A stretch of DNA of 64,000 nucleotides, from contig CAZSKQ010000005.1 of the NCBI GenBank assembly GCA_964607425.1, forward strand, positions 15,626 through 79,625, in the 5' to 3' direction. Made by a program: the position numbers and the translations under genes. Under the pieces are notes generated by a model that saw nothing but the letters and a program-made list of their open reading frames with translations, did no database searches and was not told the origin of the DNA. Shown here in pieces: positions 25,497 through 33,859 of the stretch. This DNA comes from IDS-8 sp964607425 (lineage in GTDB: Bacteria > Pseudomonadota > Gammaproteobacteria > Steroidobacterales > Woeseiaceae). Each line of letters starts with the position of its first letter. Position 1 is the first letter of the stretch.

Positions 25497-26428
25497 CAGG
25501 CCGTGCCGAAGCTGCGCAGGATGGGGGTCACGCTGCCTTGCGGGCTGCGCTGGAGCAGGCTGTAGAGTGTGAAGCGCACGTTACCGATTTGCACTACGAC
25601 CTGCAGCTGGAAGTAATTCGTCGCATCATCGAGGCTGTTTACCACATCCGGGGCCACCAGGGACGAGAACGCCGTCTGGACATCGGGAAATCCGCCTTCC
25701 GCACGCTCGGCCAGCAGCGATTCGATGTGGCCCGCGGTCAGGTTCTCGTCCAACGACCGCAGGACGGCCGCGGTGGCCGTGTTGGCGTTGATGGTCGTGC
25801 GTCCCGGCAGCGCGGTAATGTGCGGCGCGAGCACGTCGAACGCGGCCTTGCTCATGCCCTCGAGCGCGGCGAGCTCGCTGATGCTGGTGAGCATGCGGTT
25901 GGCGGTTCGGTAGGGCGGCACCGCCGTGGTATAGGTTGTGTCCTCGGCCCCGTCCGGAAACTGCGCTTCCTGGTCGGCATCGAGCCAGTCCGCGGCAACG
26001 CCCGCGAGCTTCGGGTCGAGCTCCAGCACCATGAGGAGCCGCCGGAACTGCTCGAGGGCTTGCGGCCGTACTTCGCCACGGTCATCGACCAGGTTGTTGA
26101 CGTTGAAGCGCCCCTGCAGGTCGATGATGCGCCCGGCGACCTCGCCGCCCTCGAAGGGCAGGCCGGGCAGTTCCTGGGCCCAGATTTCGCCCAGGTGATC
26201 CGTCTGCGAATCCTCCAGGTCCTGGTGCAGGATGCCGATGATCCAGCTTTCAGCGCCGAGCGCGATCTGCAGCGCCTGGTCGCGGTGCAGCATCACCGTC
26301 GTGCGCCGCACGTCGAGCGCGTTGTCCCAGGCAAGGTCGGCGGCCACCATCGCGGCCAGCGCACTGATCAGCATCGCCGTGATCAGCGCGACTCCGCGGT
26401 TCCTGCTGCTTCCGCGAGCGAGCTTCAC
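25496..26428 (-). CDS. gspK: Type II secretion minor pseudopilin K
   Basis: A 310-residue minor pseudopilin that caps the pseudopilus. The N-terminal NRGVALITAMLISALAAMVA is the class III signal and transmembrane segment, with Val instead of Phe at +1 as is common in GspK. The large SAM-like insertion includes FNVNNLVDD and INANTATAAVLRSL. The GTG start at 26428 overlaps the gspJ stop (GTGA). The frame extends upstream without family similarity. Confidence 0.92.
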   Translation of the reverse strand: MKLARGSSRNRGVALITAMLISALAAMVAADLAWDNALDVRRTTVMLHRDQALQIALGAESWIIGILHQDLEDSQTDHLGEIWAQELPGLPFEGGEVAGRIIDLQGRFNVNNLVDDRGEVRPQALEQFRRLLMVLELDPKLAGVAADWLDADQEAQFPDGAEDTTYTTAVPPYRTANRMLTSISELAALEGMSKAAFDVLAPHITALPGRTTINANTATAAVLRSLDENLTAGHIESLLAERAEGGFPDVQTAFSSLVAPDVVNSLDDATNYFQLQVVVQIGNVRFTLYSLLQRSPQGSVTPILRSFGTA

Positions 26429-27027
26429 GGCGCGACTTCCAGCAGCCGGGTGATCACGCCTTCCTGCTCGGTCGTCAGCACGATCTCGACGGCGCGCGGG
26501 CGCAGGTGCAGCCCGAGCGGACCGGCGCGGTCGCGCGGAGGCCACTCGTCCGTCCATTCGCCGTTATCCTGCAGGAACCGGAACGCGATACTCTCCACGT
26601 CGTCCAGGAGCACGCGTGCCAACGGCTCGTTGTCCAGGGTGCGGTCGAGCACCGTCCAGTGAAAGCGGACCAGCTCGCCGTCCTGCAGCCGCCAGGCGAC
26701 GCGCTGCAACGTTCCCCGCGGCAGGCCGGCGGGGTTGCTCCAGCCGCCGTGCGTGAGCTGCACGGCAAACTCCGACGTGACATCGGTTACCAGCGCGGGC
26801 GCGACGACGTCGCCGAGCTGTTCCCGAACCGGCCGCGGTGCGAGTTGCTGGAAATCGGCGCTGAGGAAACGCATGGTGCGCTGCACCATTTCCAGGCGAT
26901 CGGTTCGCTGCGTCAGGAACTCGGCGCTGGCCAGCGTCCCGCCGAGGGCGCCATATGCGAACGCGGCGAGGATCGCGAATATGGCCATGGCGACCAGCAG
27001 TTCGATCAGCGTGAACCCGCGGCTCAT
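26425..27027 (-). CDS. gspJ: Type II secretion minor pseudopilin J
   Basis: A 200-residue minor pseudopilin. The prepilin signal SRG-FTLIELLVAMAIFAIL starts at residue 2, with Glu+5 present. The body, with QRTDRLEMVQRTMRFLSADFQQL and RVAWRLQDGELVRF, matches GspJ. It forms the tip complex with GspI and GspK. It overlaps gspI by four bases. Confidence 0.92.
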   Translation of the reverse strand: MSRGFTLIELLVAMAIFAILAAFAYGALGGTLASAEFLTQRTDRLEMVQRTMRFLSADFQQLAPRPVREQLGDVVAPALVTDVTSEFAVQLTHGGWSNPAGLPRGTLQRVAWRLQDGELVRFHWTVLDRTLDNEPLARVLLDDVESIAFRFLQDNGEWTDEWPPRDRAGPLGLHLRPRAVEIVLTTEQEGVITRLLEVAP

Positions 27028-27524
27028 CGCTTGAACTCCGTCCCGTCCGCGGGTTCATCTTCGGGATCACCTTGCGGTTCATCGCCGGGGCCCGGGGCCC
27101 GCCCAAGCGCGGCGCCGCTCCAGGCAAGGTTGCTTTGTCCGGGAATGCCGGGTTCGCCGATGAACCCGCTGACCCGGCGGATGACCTCGTCGGAACCGGC
27201 AAGCGACACGTCGACGTCAACCCGGAACAGGTTTTCCACGCCGGTCTCCGAGATCGTCGAGCGCCAGACCCATTCGCGGCCGGCGTACTCGACCTCGTCG
27301 GAATCTTCGCTGACTTCGGGCACGACGTTCTCGAGGCGCAATTCCGCGATCCGGTTCTGCGCGATCCAGCTCGCGTAGGTGCGCTGTTCCATGGCAGTGG
27401 CCGACTCCACCATCTGGCTGACAGCCGCCGCCACGCCGCCAAGTGCCAGCGCCGCGATCGCGAGCGCCACCATGACCTCGATCAGGGTGAAGCCGCGTTG
27501 GACTTCAGAACGCCGGCTGCCCAT
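27024..27524 (-). CDS. gspI: Type II secretion minor pseudopilin I
   Basis: A 166-residue minor pseudopilin: prepilin signal QRG-FTLIEVMVALAIAALAL at about residue 10, then the GspI pattern SWIAQNRIAELRLE. The C-terminus is extended and acidic/proline-rich (GPGDEPQGDPEDEPADG), longer than usual. The ATG at 27524 lies inside the last codons of gspH (20-base overlap), so translation is coupled. Confidence 0.9.
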   Translation of the reverse strand: MGSRRSEVQRGFTLIEVMVALAIAALALGGVAAAVSQMVESATAMEQRTYASWIAQNRIAELRLENVVPEVSEDSDEVEYAGREWVWRSTISETGVENLFRVDVDVSLAGSDEVIRRVSGFIGEPGIPGQSNLAWSGAALGRAPGPGDEPQGDPEDEPADGTEFKR

Positions 27525-28119
27525 CTGACTGGATCTCGAGCTCGCCGGCTTCATTCGTGGCCAGCACGACCTCGGCGCGGTCGGACTCGCGCACGATCGC
27601 GAGGCTGAACGGGGTGACGTCACCGCTCGAAAGAATCAGCACGTGCGGTGTGTAGTTACTCTTATCCTTGCGGTCCTTGCGGGCGCCGCCGTCGCTCGCC
27701 GTGTCGTCCCGGTCGTCGTCATCGGGGAGGCCGTCACCGATGTCGGCCGCCTGCGACGAGAGCTCTATGCGCCGGTCCTCGAGGAACAGCTCGAATACCA
27801 GTCCTTCGTCGATGCGGCGCGGCCGCAGCAGGTCGTCGCCGGTGACCTCGAACCACTCATTGCCAAGCGGGTAGTGCTCGACGAAGCGGTAGCCGCCCTG
27901 CAGGAACTCGAGCCCGAAATCGCGTCCCTGCAGCAGCGCCTCGTCTTCCGCCAGCTCGATGAGCGCCTCCAGCCGCCGCGCTTCTTCGTCCAGCACGCGC
28001 TCGGTGCCCAGCAGTCCGGTCGACAGCATCACCACGCCGGTGACGATCCCCACGATGACGATGACGACGAGCAGCTCAATGAGCGTGAAGCCTCGGCTCT
28101 GCAGGCGGACGGATCGCAT
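27505..28119 (-). CDS. gspH: Type II secretion minor pseudopilin H
   Basis: A 204-residue minor pseudopilin, longer than the usual 150-190. The prepilin signal SRG-FTLIELLVVIVIVGIV begins at about residue 9. The GspH pattern RLEALIELAEDEALLQGRD follows. A highly charged insertion of about 25 residues (DDDDRDDTASDGGARKDRKDK) precedes the final strands PHVLILSSGDVTPFSL. It lies 27 bases after gspG. Confidence 0.9.
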   Translation of the reverse strand: MRSVRLQSRGFTLIELLVVIVIVGIVTGVVMLSTGLLGTERVLDEEARRLEALIELAEDEALLQGRDFGLEFLQGGYRFVEHYPLGNEWFEVTGDDLLRPRRIDEGLVFELFLEDRRIELSSQAADIGDGLPDDDDRDDTASDGGARKDRKDKSNYTPHVLILSSGDVTPFSLAIVRESDRAEVVLATNEAGELEIQSDGQPAF

Positions 28120-28146
28120 CGCGCGGCCAGCGCCCGGGACCGGGCG

Positions 28147-28587
28147 CTACTCCAGGTTCCAGTTGCCGATGTCGGCGTCCAGGCCTTCACCGCCGGGCCG
28201 GCCGTCGCGGCCAAGCGTGTAGACATCGATCTCGCCGTGATTGCCGGGATTCAGGTACAGGTATTCGTTGCCCCAGGGGTCTTTCGGCAGCCGGTCGAGA
28301 TAGCCGCCGGGCTTCCAGTTCCGGAGGTTCGGATCGGCGGGTTTGCTGACCAGTGCCTGCAGCCCCTGTTCCGTGGTGGGGTACGCGTAAGTGTCGAGCC
28401 GGTACATCTTCAGCGCGTTCTCGATGCCGCGCAGGTCCCCCTGCACCCGCGTGACCTGCGCGTCATCGATCCGGCCGATGACGTTCGGGGCGACAATGGC
28501 GGCAAGAATGCCGAGGATGATGACGACGACCATGATCTCGATAAGCGTGAAGCCGCGGCTACGCTTTCGTTGTTTTAAATTTTGCAA
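28147..28587 (-). CDS. gspG: Type II secretion major pseudopilin G
   Basis: A 146-residue major pseudopilin, the main subunit of the pseudopilus. The signal SRG-FTLIEIMVVVIILGILAAI is followed by VAPNVIGRIDDAQVTRVQGDL, the YPTTEQGLQALV loop, DPWGNEYLYL and DVYTLGRDG with the calcium-site residues. Start: a TTG at 28587 with GGAGGAAC seven bases upstream gives the short basic leader normal for GspG; the longer ATG frame from 28653 has no ribosome site and overlaps the divergent promoter region. It is the first gene of gspG-N. gspC, D, E and F are not in the window. Confidence 0.95.
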   Translation of the reverse strand: MQNLKQRKRSRGFTLIEIMVVVIILGILAAIVAPNVIGRIDDAQVTRVQGDLRGIENALKMYRLDTYAYPTTEQGLQALVSKPADPNLRNWKPGGYLDRLPKDPWGNEYLYLNPGNHGEIDVYTLGRDGRPGGEGLDADIGNWNLE

Positions 28588-28737
28588 TTTGTTCCTCCGG
28601 GACGGAGCGGGGAGTGGCAGGGCGGATCGGTTCGTCCGTCTTCGTTGACTCATACCCCCGGTCCCCTGACTATTCGGACCATTCTATCAAACATGGGGTT
28701 ACGCGAAGATTTTATCGCGGGCGATACAGCAGGCCTA

Positions 28738-29328
28738 ATGAGACGCGTGACCCAACTCCAAGTTCCGCTCGCGATTGCCGCCGCGAGCCTTGCCGCCGCG
28801 GCGCTGGGGAGCGCCGGCCGCCTCTGGCTGCGCTGGGATCGCGAGGGCATCGCGGCCGGCGAGTGGTGGCGGCTGGTCACCGGCCATTTCGTGCACCTCG
28901 GCCCTGGCCACCTGCTGCTGAACCTGGCCGGCCTCGCCCTCGTGTGGGCGCTCGTCGGCGACCGCTACCGCCCGGCCGGCTGGTGGCTCGTCGTCGTGCT
29001 GTGCCTTGCGGGGATGGACGCGGGCTTCCGGTTCCTCGATTCCGGGCTCTCGTGGTACGTCGGATTGTCCGGCCTGCTGCACGGCTTGCTGATGGCCGGC
29101 ACGCTCGATCGCCTGCGCGCGGCACCGCTCGAATCGGCGGTGCTCGCGCTGCTCGTGGCGGGGAAACTCGCCTACGAGCAATTCGTCGGCCCCTTGCCCG
29201 GCTCGGAAACGTCCGCGGGCGGCCCCGTCATCGTGAATGCGCACCTTTACGGCGCCATTGCCGGGGCGACCGCCGGGGCGGCGAGCTTGCTTTATAATGC
29301 CCGGCCACTCCGCGCGGGCGGTAACTGA
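28738..29328 (+). CDS. rrtA: Rhombosortase (rhomboid-family intramembrane protease)
   Basis: A 196-residue polytopic membrane protein with about six helices. The rhomboid core is visible: HFVHLGPGHLLLNLAGLALVW, the serine in GLSGLLHGLLMAG and the histidine in NAHLYGAIAGA. Size and motif spacing fit rhombosortase, which cleaves GlyGly-CTERM proteins, often cargo of the type II secretion system; here the gene is divergent from gspG, which supports that role. The start at 28738 is chosen for a short basic N-terminus; an ATG at 28693 adds 15 residues. No GlyGly-CTERM substrate was recognised in the window. It ends 11 bases before fabD. Confidence 0.78.
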   Translation: MRRVTQLQVPLAIAAASLAAAALGSAGRLWLRWDREGIAAGEWWRLVTGHFVHLGPGHLLLNLAGLALVWALVGDRYRPAGWWLVVVLCLAGMDAGFRFLDSGLSWYVGLSGLLHGLLMAGTLDRLRAAPLESAVLALLVAGKLAYEQFVGPLPGSETSAGGPVIVNAHLYGAIAGATAGAASLLYNARPLRAGGN

Positions 29329-29339
29329 AGGAGGATCGA

Positions 29340-30284
29340 GTGGCGCTGGCGATTGTTTTTCCCGGACAGGGTTCCCAGGCGGCGGGCATGCAGGCGGCGC
29401 TGGCCGAGGAGTATCCGGAGATTCGCGATACCTACCGCGAAGCCAGCGACGTGCTCGGTTTCGATCTCTGGGAGCTGCTCCAGGAAGGCCCCGCAGAGGG
29501 CGTGGACGAAACGGTGGTGACGCAGCCCGCGATGTTGACGGCGGGCGTCGCGGCCTGGCGCGCGTGGCGGCGTGCCGGCGGCGGCATGCCTGCGTTGATG
29601 GCCGGCCACAGCCTCGGCGAGTACACCGCGCTCACCTGCGCGGGTGCGATGTCTTTCACGGACGCTTTGCGGCTCGTGTCGCGGCGGGCGGAGCTGATGC
29701 AGGCGGCGGTGCCGGCAGAGGAGGGCGCCATGGCCGCGATCCTCGGCCTCGACGACGATGTCGTGGTATCGGTCTGCCGCGGTGCGGCGGAAGGCGAGGT
29801 AGTCAGCGCCGCCAACTTCAACTCTCCGGGGCAGGTGGTGATCGCGGGCCACCGCGCCGCGGTCAAGCGAGCCTGCGCGCAGGCGAAAGCCGTCGGTGCG
29901 AAACGCACTATGCTGCTCAGCGTCAGCGTGCCCGCGCATTGCGACCTGATGCGACCGGCCGCGGCCGAGTTCGCCGCGGCGTTGGCCAAAACCGATTTCA
30001 CAACGCCGTCGATACCGGTTGTGAACAACGTGGACGTCGAGCCCTACGACACCCCGGCAAGCATCCGCGCCGGCCTGGAGCGGCAGCTGTACAGCCCGGT
30101 GCGCTGGACGGCGTCGATCCGCTACCTGGTCGATCGCGGCGCGAGCTTCCTGCTCGAAGCGGGTCCCGGGAAGGTGCTGACCGGGCTTGCGCGGCGCATC
30201 GACCGCAGCGTTCCGGCTGCGTGCCTCGATTCGCCGGCGGCTTTGAACGCGATACTGGAGCAGTTGGGAGAGCAGACAAAATGA
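29340..30284 (+). CDS. fabD: Malonyl-CoA:ACP transacylase
   Basis: A 314-residue enzyme that loads malonate onto acyl carrier protein. It starts AIVFPGQGSQ, has the active-site GHSLGEYTAL with the catalytic Ser, and the histidine in SVPAHCDLM. AGGAGGA precedes the GTG start. A TATAAT at 29293-29298 may provide an extra promoter inside the rrtA end. It is the first gene of fabD-fabG-acpP-fabF; plsX and fabH, usually just upstream, are missing here. Confidence 0.96.
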   Translation: MALAIVFPGQGSQAAGMQAALAEEYPEIRDTYREASDVLGFDLWELLQEGPAEGVDETVVTQPAMLTAGVAAWRAWRRAGGGMPALMAGHSLGEYTALTCAGAMSFTDALRLVSRRAELMQAAVPAEEGAMAAILGLDDDVVVSVCRGAAEGEVVSAANFNSPGQVVIAGHRAAVKRACAQAKAVGAKRTMLLSVSVPAHCDLMRPAAAEFAAALAKTDFTTPSIPVVNNVDVEPYDTPASIRAGLERQLYSPVRWTASIRYLVDRGASFLLEAGPGKVLTGLARRIDRSVPAACLDSPAALNAILEQLGEQTK

Positions 30285-31036
30285 GCAAGTGGTTCGACAG
30301 CGCCCTGCTGCAGGGTGAGGTTGCGCTCGTCACCGGCGCATCGCGTGGCATCGGCGCCGCGATCGCGGACGCCCTGGCCGCCGCGGGTGCGCGGGTCGTC
30401 GGCACCGCGACCCGCGAAGAGGGCGCGCAGGCAATCTCGGACAGGCTGGGCGAGCACGGGCGCGGCGCGATCCTGGACATCGCCGGCGACGACTCGGTGC
30501 AATCGCTCTTCGCGGAGATGCAGAAGTTCGAAGGTGCGCCGACCGTGGTCGTCAACAACGCCGGCATCACCCGCGACAACCTGCTGCTGCGAATGAAAGC
30601 AGGAGAGTGGGACGAGGTGATCGCCACCAATCTGTCCGGCACCTACCGCGTCTGCAAAGCGGCGCTGCGGGGCATGATGAAGGCGAAGCGCGGCCGGATC
30701 GTCAACATTGCGTCCGTGGTCGGGCTCATGGGTAATCCCGGGCAAGCGAACTATGCGGCTGCGAAGGCCGGCATCATCGGGTTCTCGAAGTCGCTGGCCC
30801 GCGAGGTCGGCTCGCGAAACATCACGGTCAACGTCGTGGCTCCCGGGTTCATCGATACCGACATGACCCGGGTGCTGCCCGACGAGCAGCGCGCCGCGCT
30901 ACGCGCGCAGGTGCCGCTCGGCCGCCTCGGCGAGGGCGCCGATATCGCCAATGCCGTGGTGTTCCTTGCGTCGGATGCCGCCGCCTACGTCACCGGGGAA
31001 ACCCTGAACGTCAACGGCGGCATGCTGATGGCCTGA
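30281..31036 (+). CDS. fabG: 3-oxoacyl-ACP reductase
   Basis: A 251-residue short-chain dehydrogenase that reduces 3-oxoacyl-ACP with NADPH. It has TGASRGIG, NNAGITRDNLLLRM, the catalytic NIASVVG Ser, and the YAAAKAG Tyr/Lys pair. The end, YVTGETLNVNGGMLM, is typical of FabG. The ATG overlaps the fabD stop (ATGA). Confidence 0.96.
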   Translation: MSKWFDSALLQGEVALVTGASRGIGAAIADALAAAGARVVGTATREEGAQAISDRLGEHGRGAILDIAGDDSVQSLFAEMQKFEGAPTVVVNNAGITRDNLLLRMKAGEWDEVIATNLSGTYRVCKAALRGMMKAKRGRIVNIASVVGLMGNPGQANYAAAKAGIIGFSKSLAREVGSRNITVNVVAPGFIDTDMTRVLPDEQRAALRAQVPLGRLGEGADIANAVVFLASDAAAYVTGETLNVNGGMLMA

Positions 31037-31099
31037 CGGCGCCCCGTAGCGAGGCGGTCGGCTTTCACTTACAATACCGTCGCACGGTCTTGCCGGCAC

Positions 31100-31111
31100 T
31101 TGAAATTTCAA
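31100..31111. promoter_or_regulatory. Perfect 12-bp palindrome in the acpP leader, candidate operator
   Basis: TTGAAATTTCAA is an exact palindrome in the 214-base gene-free stretch between fabG and acpP (31037-31250). Its left half could also act as a -35 (TTGAAA), which would make it a repressor site over a promoter. A TACAAT lies at 31070-31075. The rest of the stretch shows nothing else that can be named. Confidence 0.4.
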
Positions 31112-31250
31112 AAACTTAACTGCATCAAACCGCCTCCGGACCGCACTACAGGCACGGGCATCCGAGCACAGAAGCAAGGTACGCATCACGGCATCGATGA
31201 GCCGGACGGCAGCCACTTACGAAGTCTCTTCCTGAGGAGAAGCGATCACT

Positions 31251-31493
31251 ATGAGCAGTATTGAAGAACAAGTTAAGAGCATCGTTGCCGAGCAACTGGG
31301 AGTGAAGGAAGAGGAAGTCACGAACGACGCGTCGTTCGTCGACGATCTCGGCGCCGATTCTCTGGACACGGTCGAACTGGTGATGGCTCTCGAAGAGGAG
31401 TTCGAAACCGAGATCCCCGATGAAGAGGCGGAGAAAATCACCACGGTCCAGCAGGCAATCGACTTCGTTACGGCGCGCCGCAGCGAATCCTGA
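31251..31493 (+). CDS. acpP: Acyl carrier protein
   Basis: An 80-residue acidic carrier of growing acyl chains. Ser37 in GADSLDTVEL receives the phosphopantetheine group. The helix II region and the EFETEIPDEEAEKITTVQ stretch are typical. GAGGAGAAG precedes the ATG. It is probably expressed strongly from its own promoter in the 214-base leader as well as from fabD. Confidence 0.98.
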   Translation: MSSIEEQVKSIVAEQLGVKEEEVTNDASFVDDLGADSLDTVELVMALEEEFETEIPDEEAEKITTVQQAIDFVTARRSES

Positions 31494-31505
31494 TCGCAAA
31501 CTCGA

Positions 31506-31540
31506 GGGCGCGGATATCCGCTTCGCGGCGGACCGCGCCC
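31506..31540 (+). terminator. Structured hairpin between acpP and fabF
   Basis: GGGCGCGG (31506-31513) pairs with CCGCGCCC (31533-31540), enclosing an inner CCGC-TTC-GCGG hairpin. A T-poor TTCGTGCTTC follows, so it may be a partial terminator or a processing site that sets acpP above fabF. Confidence 0.5.
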
Positions 31541-31589
31541 TTCGTGCTTCTGTCAGTTGCGAGTTCCGCACGGAGTCCAGGGCAATTCC

Positions 31590-32831
31590 TTGAGCAAGCG
31601 TAGAGTGGTCGTTACCGGTCTCGGGCTGGTGTCGCCGGTTGGCAGCCAGCTGGAAACGGCATGGGAAAACGTCTGTGAAGGACGTTCCGGCATCGGCCCG
31701 ATCACGCACTTCGACGCCGGTGCGTTCACCACTCGCATCGCGGGCTCCGTGAAGGACTTCGACGTCGGTGAATACCTGGCGCCGAAAGATGCGCGCAAGA
31801 TGGACCGCTTCATGCATTACGGCATCGGCGCGTCGATGAAGGCAGTCCAGGATTCCGGACTCGAGATCACGGAAGAGAACGGGCACCGGATCGGCGTGAT
31901 CATGGGTGCCGGCATCGGCGGCCTCTCGACCATCGAGGACAACCACAACAAGTACCTCGCGGCGGGACCGCGCAAGATCTCGCCCTTCTTCATCCCGGCC
32001 AGCATCATCAACATGGTGTCGGGTCATGTGAGCATGCTGCAGCACATTACCGGGCCGAATCTTGCGATCGTAACCGCATGCACGACGTCCACGCATTGCA
32101 TCGGCGTCGCCGCGCGCATGGTCGCTTATGGTGATGCGGACGTGATGCTGGCCGGCGGCTCCGAGTACGCAACAACGCCGCTTTCAATTGGCGGGTTCTG
32201 TGCGGCGCGCGCGATGTCGACGCGCAACGAAGAGCCGGAAAAAGCGAGCCGGCCGTTCGACCGCGATCGCGACGGCTTCGTGCTTAGCGACGGTGCCGGT
32301 TGCCTCGTGCTGGAAGAGTTCGAGCACGCGAGGGCCCGCGGTGCGCGCATCTACGCCGAGCTCGCCGGTTTCGGCATGAGCAGCGACGCCTACCACATCA
32401 CGCTGCCGCCGGCGGACGGCGAGGGTGCGCGCAAGTGCATGCTCGCCGCCATGCGCGATGCCGGCATCGATCCGGCCGACGTGGATTACCTGAATGCACA
32501 CGGGACGTCGACACCCGCCGGGGACATCGGTGAAACGGTCGGCATCAAGCGCGCGTTCGGCGAGGCCGCGCGCACGCTTGCCGTCAGCTCGACGAAATCC
32601 GTCACCGGCCACCTGCTCGGCGCCGCCGGCGCGGCCGAGGCGATTTTTTCCATACTCGCTATTCGCGACCAGGTGATGCCGCCCACCGTCAACCTGGAGA
32701 CACCCGACCCCGACTGCGACCTCGATTGCGTGCCGAACGAGGCCCGCCGGGGCAAGATCGAGGCGGTCGTCTCCAACTCCTTCGGGTTCGGCGGCACCAA
32801 CGGCAGCCTGGTCTTCCGCAAGCTGCGGTGA
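31590..32831 (+). CDS. fabF: 3-oxoacyl-ACP synthase II
   Basis: A 413-residue condensing enzyme, exactly the usual FabF length. The catalytic Cys lies in VTACTTSTHCIGVAARM, the two His in NAHGTSTPAGD and KSVTGHLLGAAGA. The start is a TTG at 31590 reading SKRRVVVTGLGLVSP, as in the family; the frame extends 11 codons upstream to another TTG without support. The CTTSTHC loop has Cys where Asn is usual. It overlaps mltG by one base. Confidence 0.95.
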   Translation: MSKRRVVVTGLGLVSPVGSQLETAWENVCEGRSGIGPITHFDAGAFTTRIAGSVKDFDVGEYLAPKDARKMDRFMHYGIGASMKAVQDSGLEITEENGHRIGVIMGAGIGGLSTIEDNHNKYLAAGPRKISPFFIPASIINMVSGHVSMLQHITGPNLAIVTACTTSTHCIGVAARMVAYGDADVMLAGGSEYATTPLSIGGFCAARAMSTRNEEPEKASRPFDRDRDGFVLSDGAGCLVLEEFEHARARGARIYAELAGFGMSSDAYHITLPPADGEGARKCMLAAMRDAGIDPADVDYLNAHGTSTPAGDIGETVGIKRAFGEAARTLAVSSTKSVTGHLLGAAGAAEAIFSILAIRDQVMPPTVNLETPDPDCDLDCVPNEARRGKIEAVVSNSFGFGGTNGSLVFRKLR

Positions 32832-33859
32832 TGAAACGCGTTCTCTGGCTGGCACTGGCGATAGTCGCGGTTGCCGGGCTGGCGTTCGCCTGGCAGGTGT
32901 TCCGGTTCCTCGAAACGCCGGTGTCCGTGCCGGAGGAGGGGCTCGTCTTCGAAATCCGTCCCGGCACAGCGTTCGCCACGGTGAGCCGGTCGCTGGCGGA
33001 AGCGAACGTCATCGAGCACCCGAAGCTGTTCAACTGGTACGCGCGAGCGAAAGGCCAGGGCGCCTCCATCCACGCGGGCGAGTATCGCATCGTCGGAGGC
33101 GTAACTCCGCCGGACCTCTTGCGCCAGTTCGTAACCGGCAATGTCCTGCTGCATTCCTTCACGATCATTGAAGGCTGGACCTTCCGCGAGCTGCTGGACA
33201 GCCTCTCGCGCCAGGAATCGGTAACGCACACGATGGCATACGACGATTGGCCGGCGTTGCTCGATCGGCTGGGCGCCGAGGTATCGAATCCGGAAGGGCT
33301 GTTCCTGCCGGAGACCTACCGCTTCCCTAAGGGCACGGCGGACACTGATATCCTGCGCCAAGCGTACACGCTCATGCAGGCTACCCTGGACGCCGAGTGG
33401 AGCGACCGTGCCCAGGGCTTGCCTCTCGAGACGAAATACGAGGCGCTCATCCTCGCCTCCATTGTCGAAAAGGAGACGGCGCGGGAGGACGAGCGCGCGC
33501 GGATCGCGGGCGTATTCGTACGGCGGCTGGAGAAGGGCATGCGCCTGCAGACGGATCCCACTGTCATTTACGGCATCGGCGCGGCCTTCGACGGTAATCT
33601 CACGCGCGCGGACCTCCGGACCGATACGCCTTACAACACCTATACCCGCAACCATTTGCCGCCGACGCCGATCGCGCTGCCGGGCCGGGCCGCCATCCGG
33701 GCGGCGCTGAACCCGGCACCGGGCGATGCGCTGTATTTTGTCGCAACCGGGCGCGGCGACGGCAGCCACACCTTCTCCGCGACCAAAGAGGAGCATGATG
33801 CCGCGGTGGCGGCTTACCTCCGGCGGTTGCGGAACGCCAACGCCGAGGGCGCGCAGTAA
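32831..33859 (+). CDS. mltG: Endolytic murein transglycosylase
   Basis: A 342-residue inner-membrane protein with one N-terminal transmembrane helix (about 3-22), a LysM-like domain and the YceG/MltG catalytic domain. It cuts nascent peptidoglycan strands and is thought to end glycan elongation. The catalytic Glu lies in LASIVEKETA; also visible are GLFLPETYRFPKGT, LQTDPTVIYGIG and the TPYNTYTRNHLPPTPI signature. The ATG shares its A with the fabF stop, and the stop shares its A with tmk. Confidence 0.94.
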   Translation: MKRVLWLALAIVAVAGLAFAWQVFRFLETPVSVPEEGLVFEIRPGTAFATVSRSLAEANVIEHPKLFNWYARAKGQGASIHAGEYRIVGGVTPPDLLRQFVTGNVLLHSFTIIEGWTFRELLDSLSRQESVTHTMAYDDWPALLDRLGAEVSNPEGLFLPETYRFPKGTADTDILRQAYTLMQATLDAEWSDRAQGLPLETKYEALILASIVEKETAREDERARIAGVFVRRLEKGMRLQTDPTVIYGIGAAFDGNLTRADLRTDTPYNTYTRNHLPPTPIALPGRAAIRAALNPAPGDALYFVATGRGDGSHTFSATKEEHDAAVAAYLRRLRNANAEGAQ

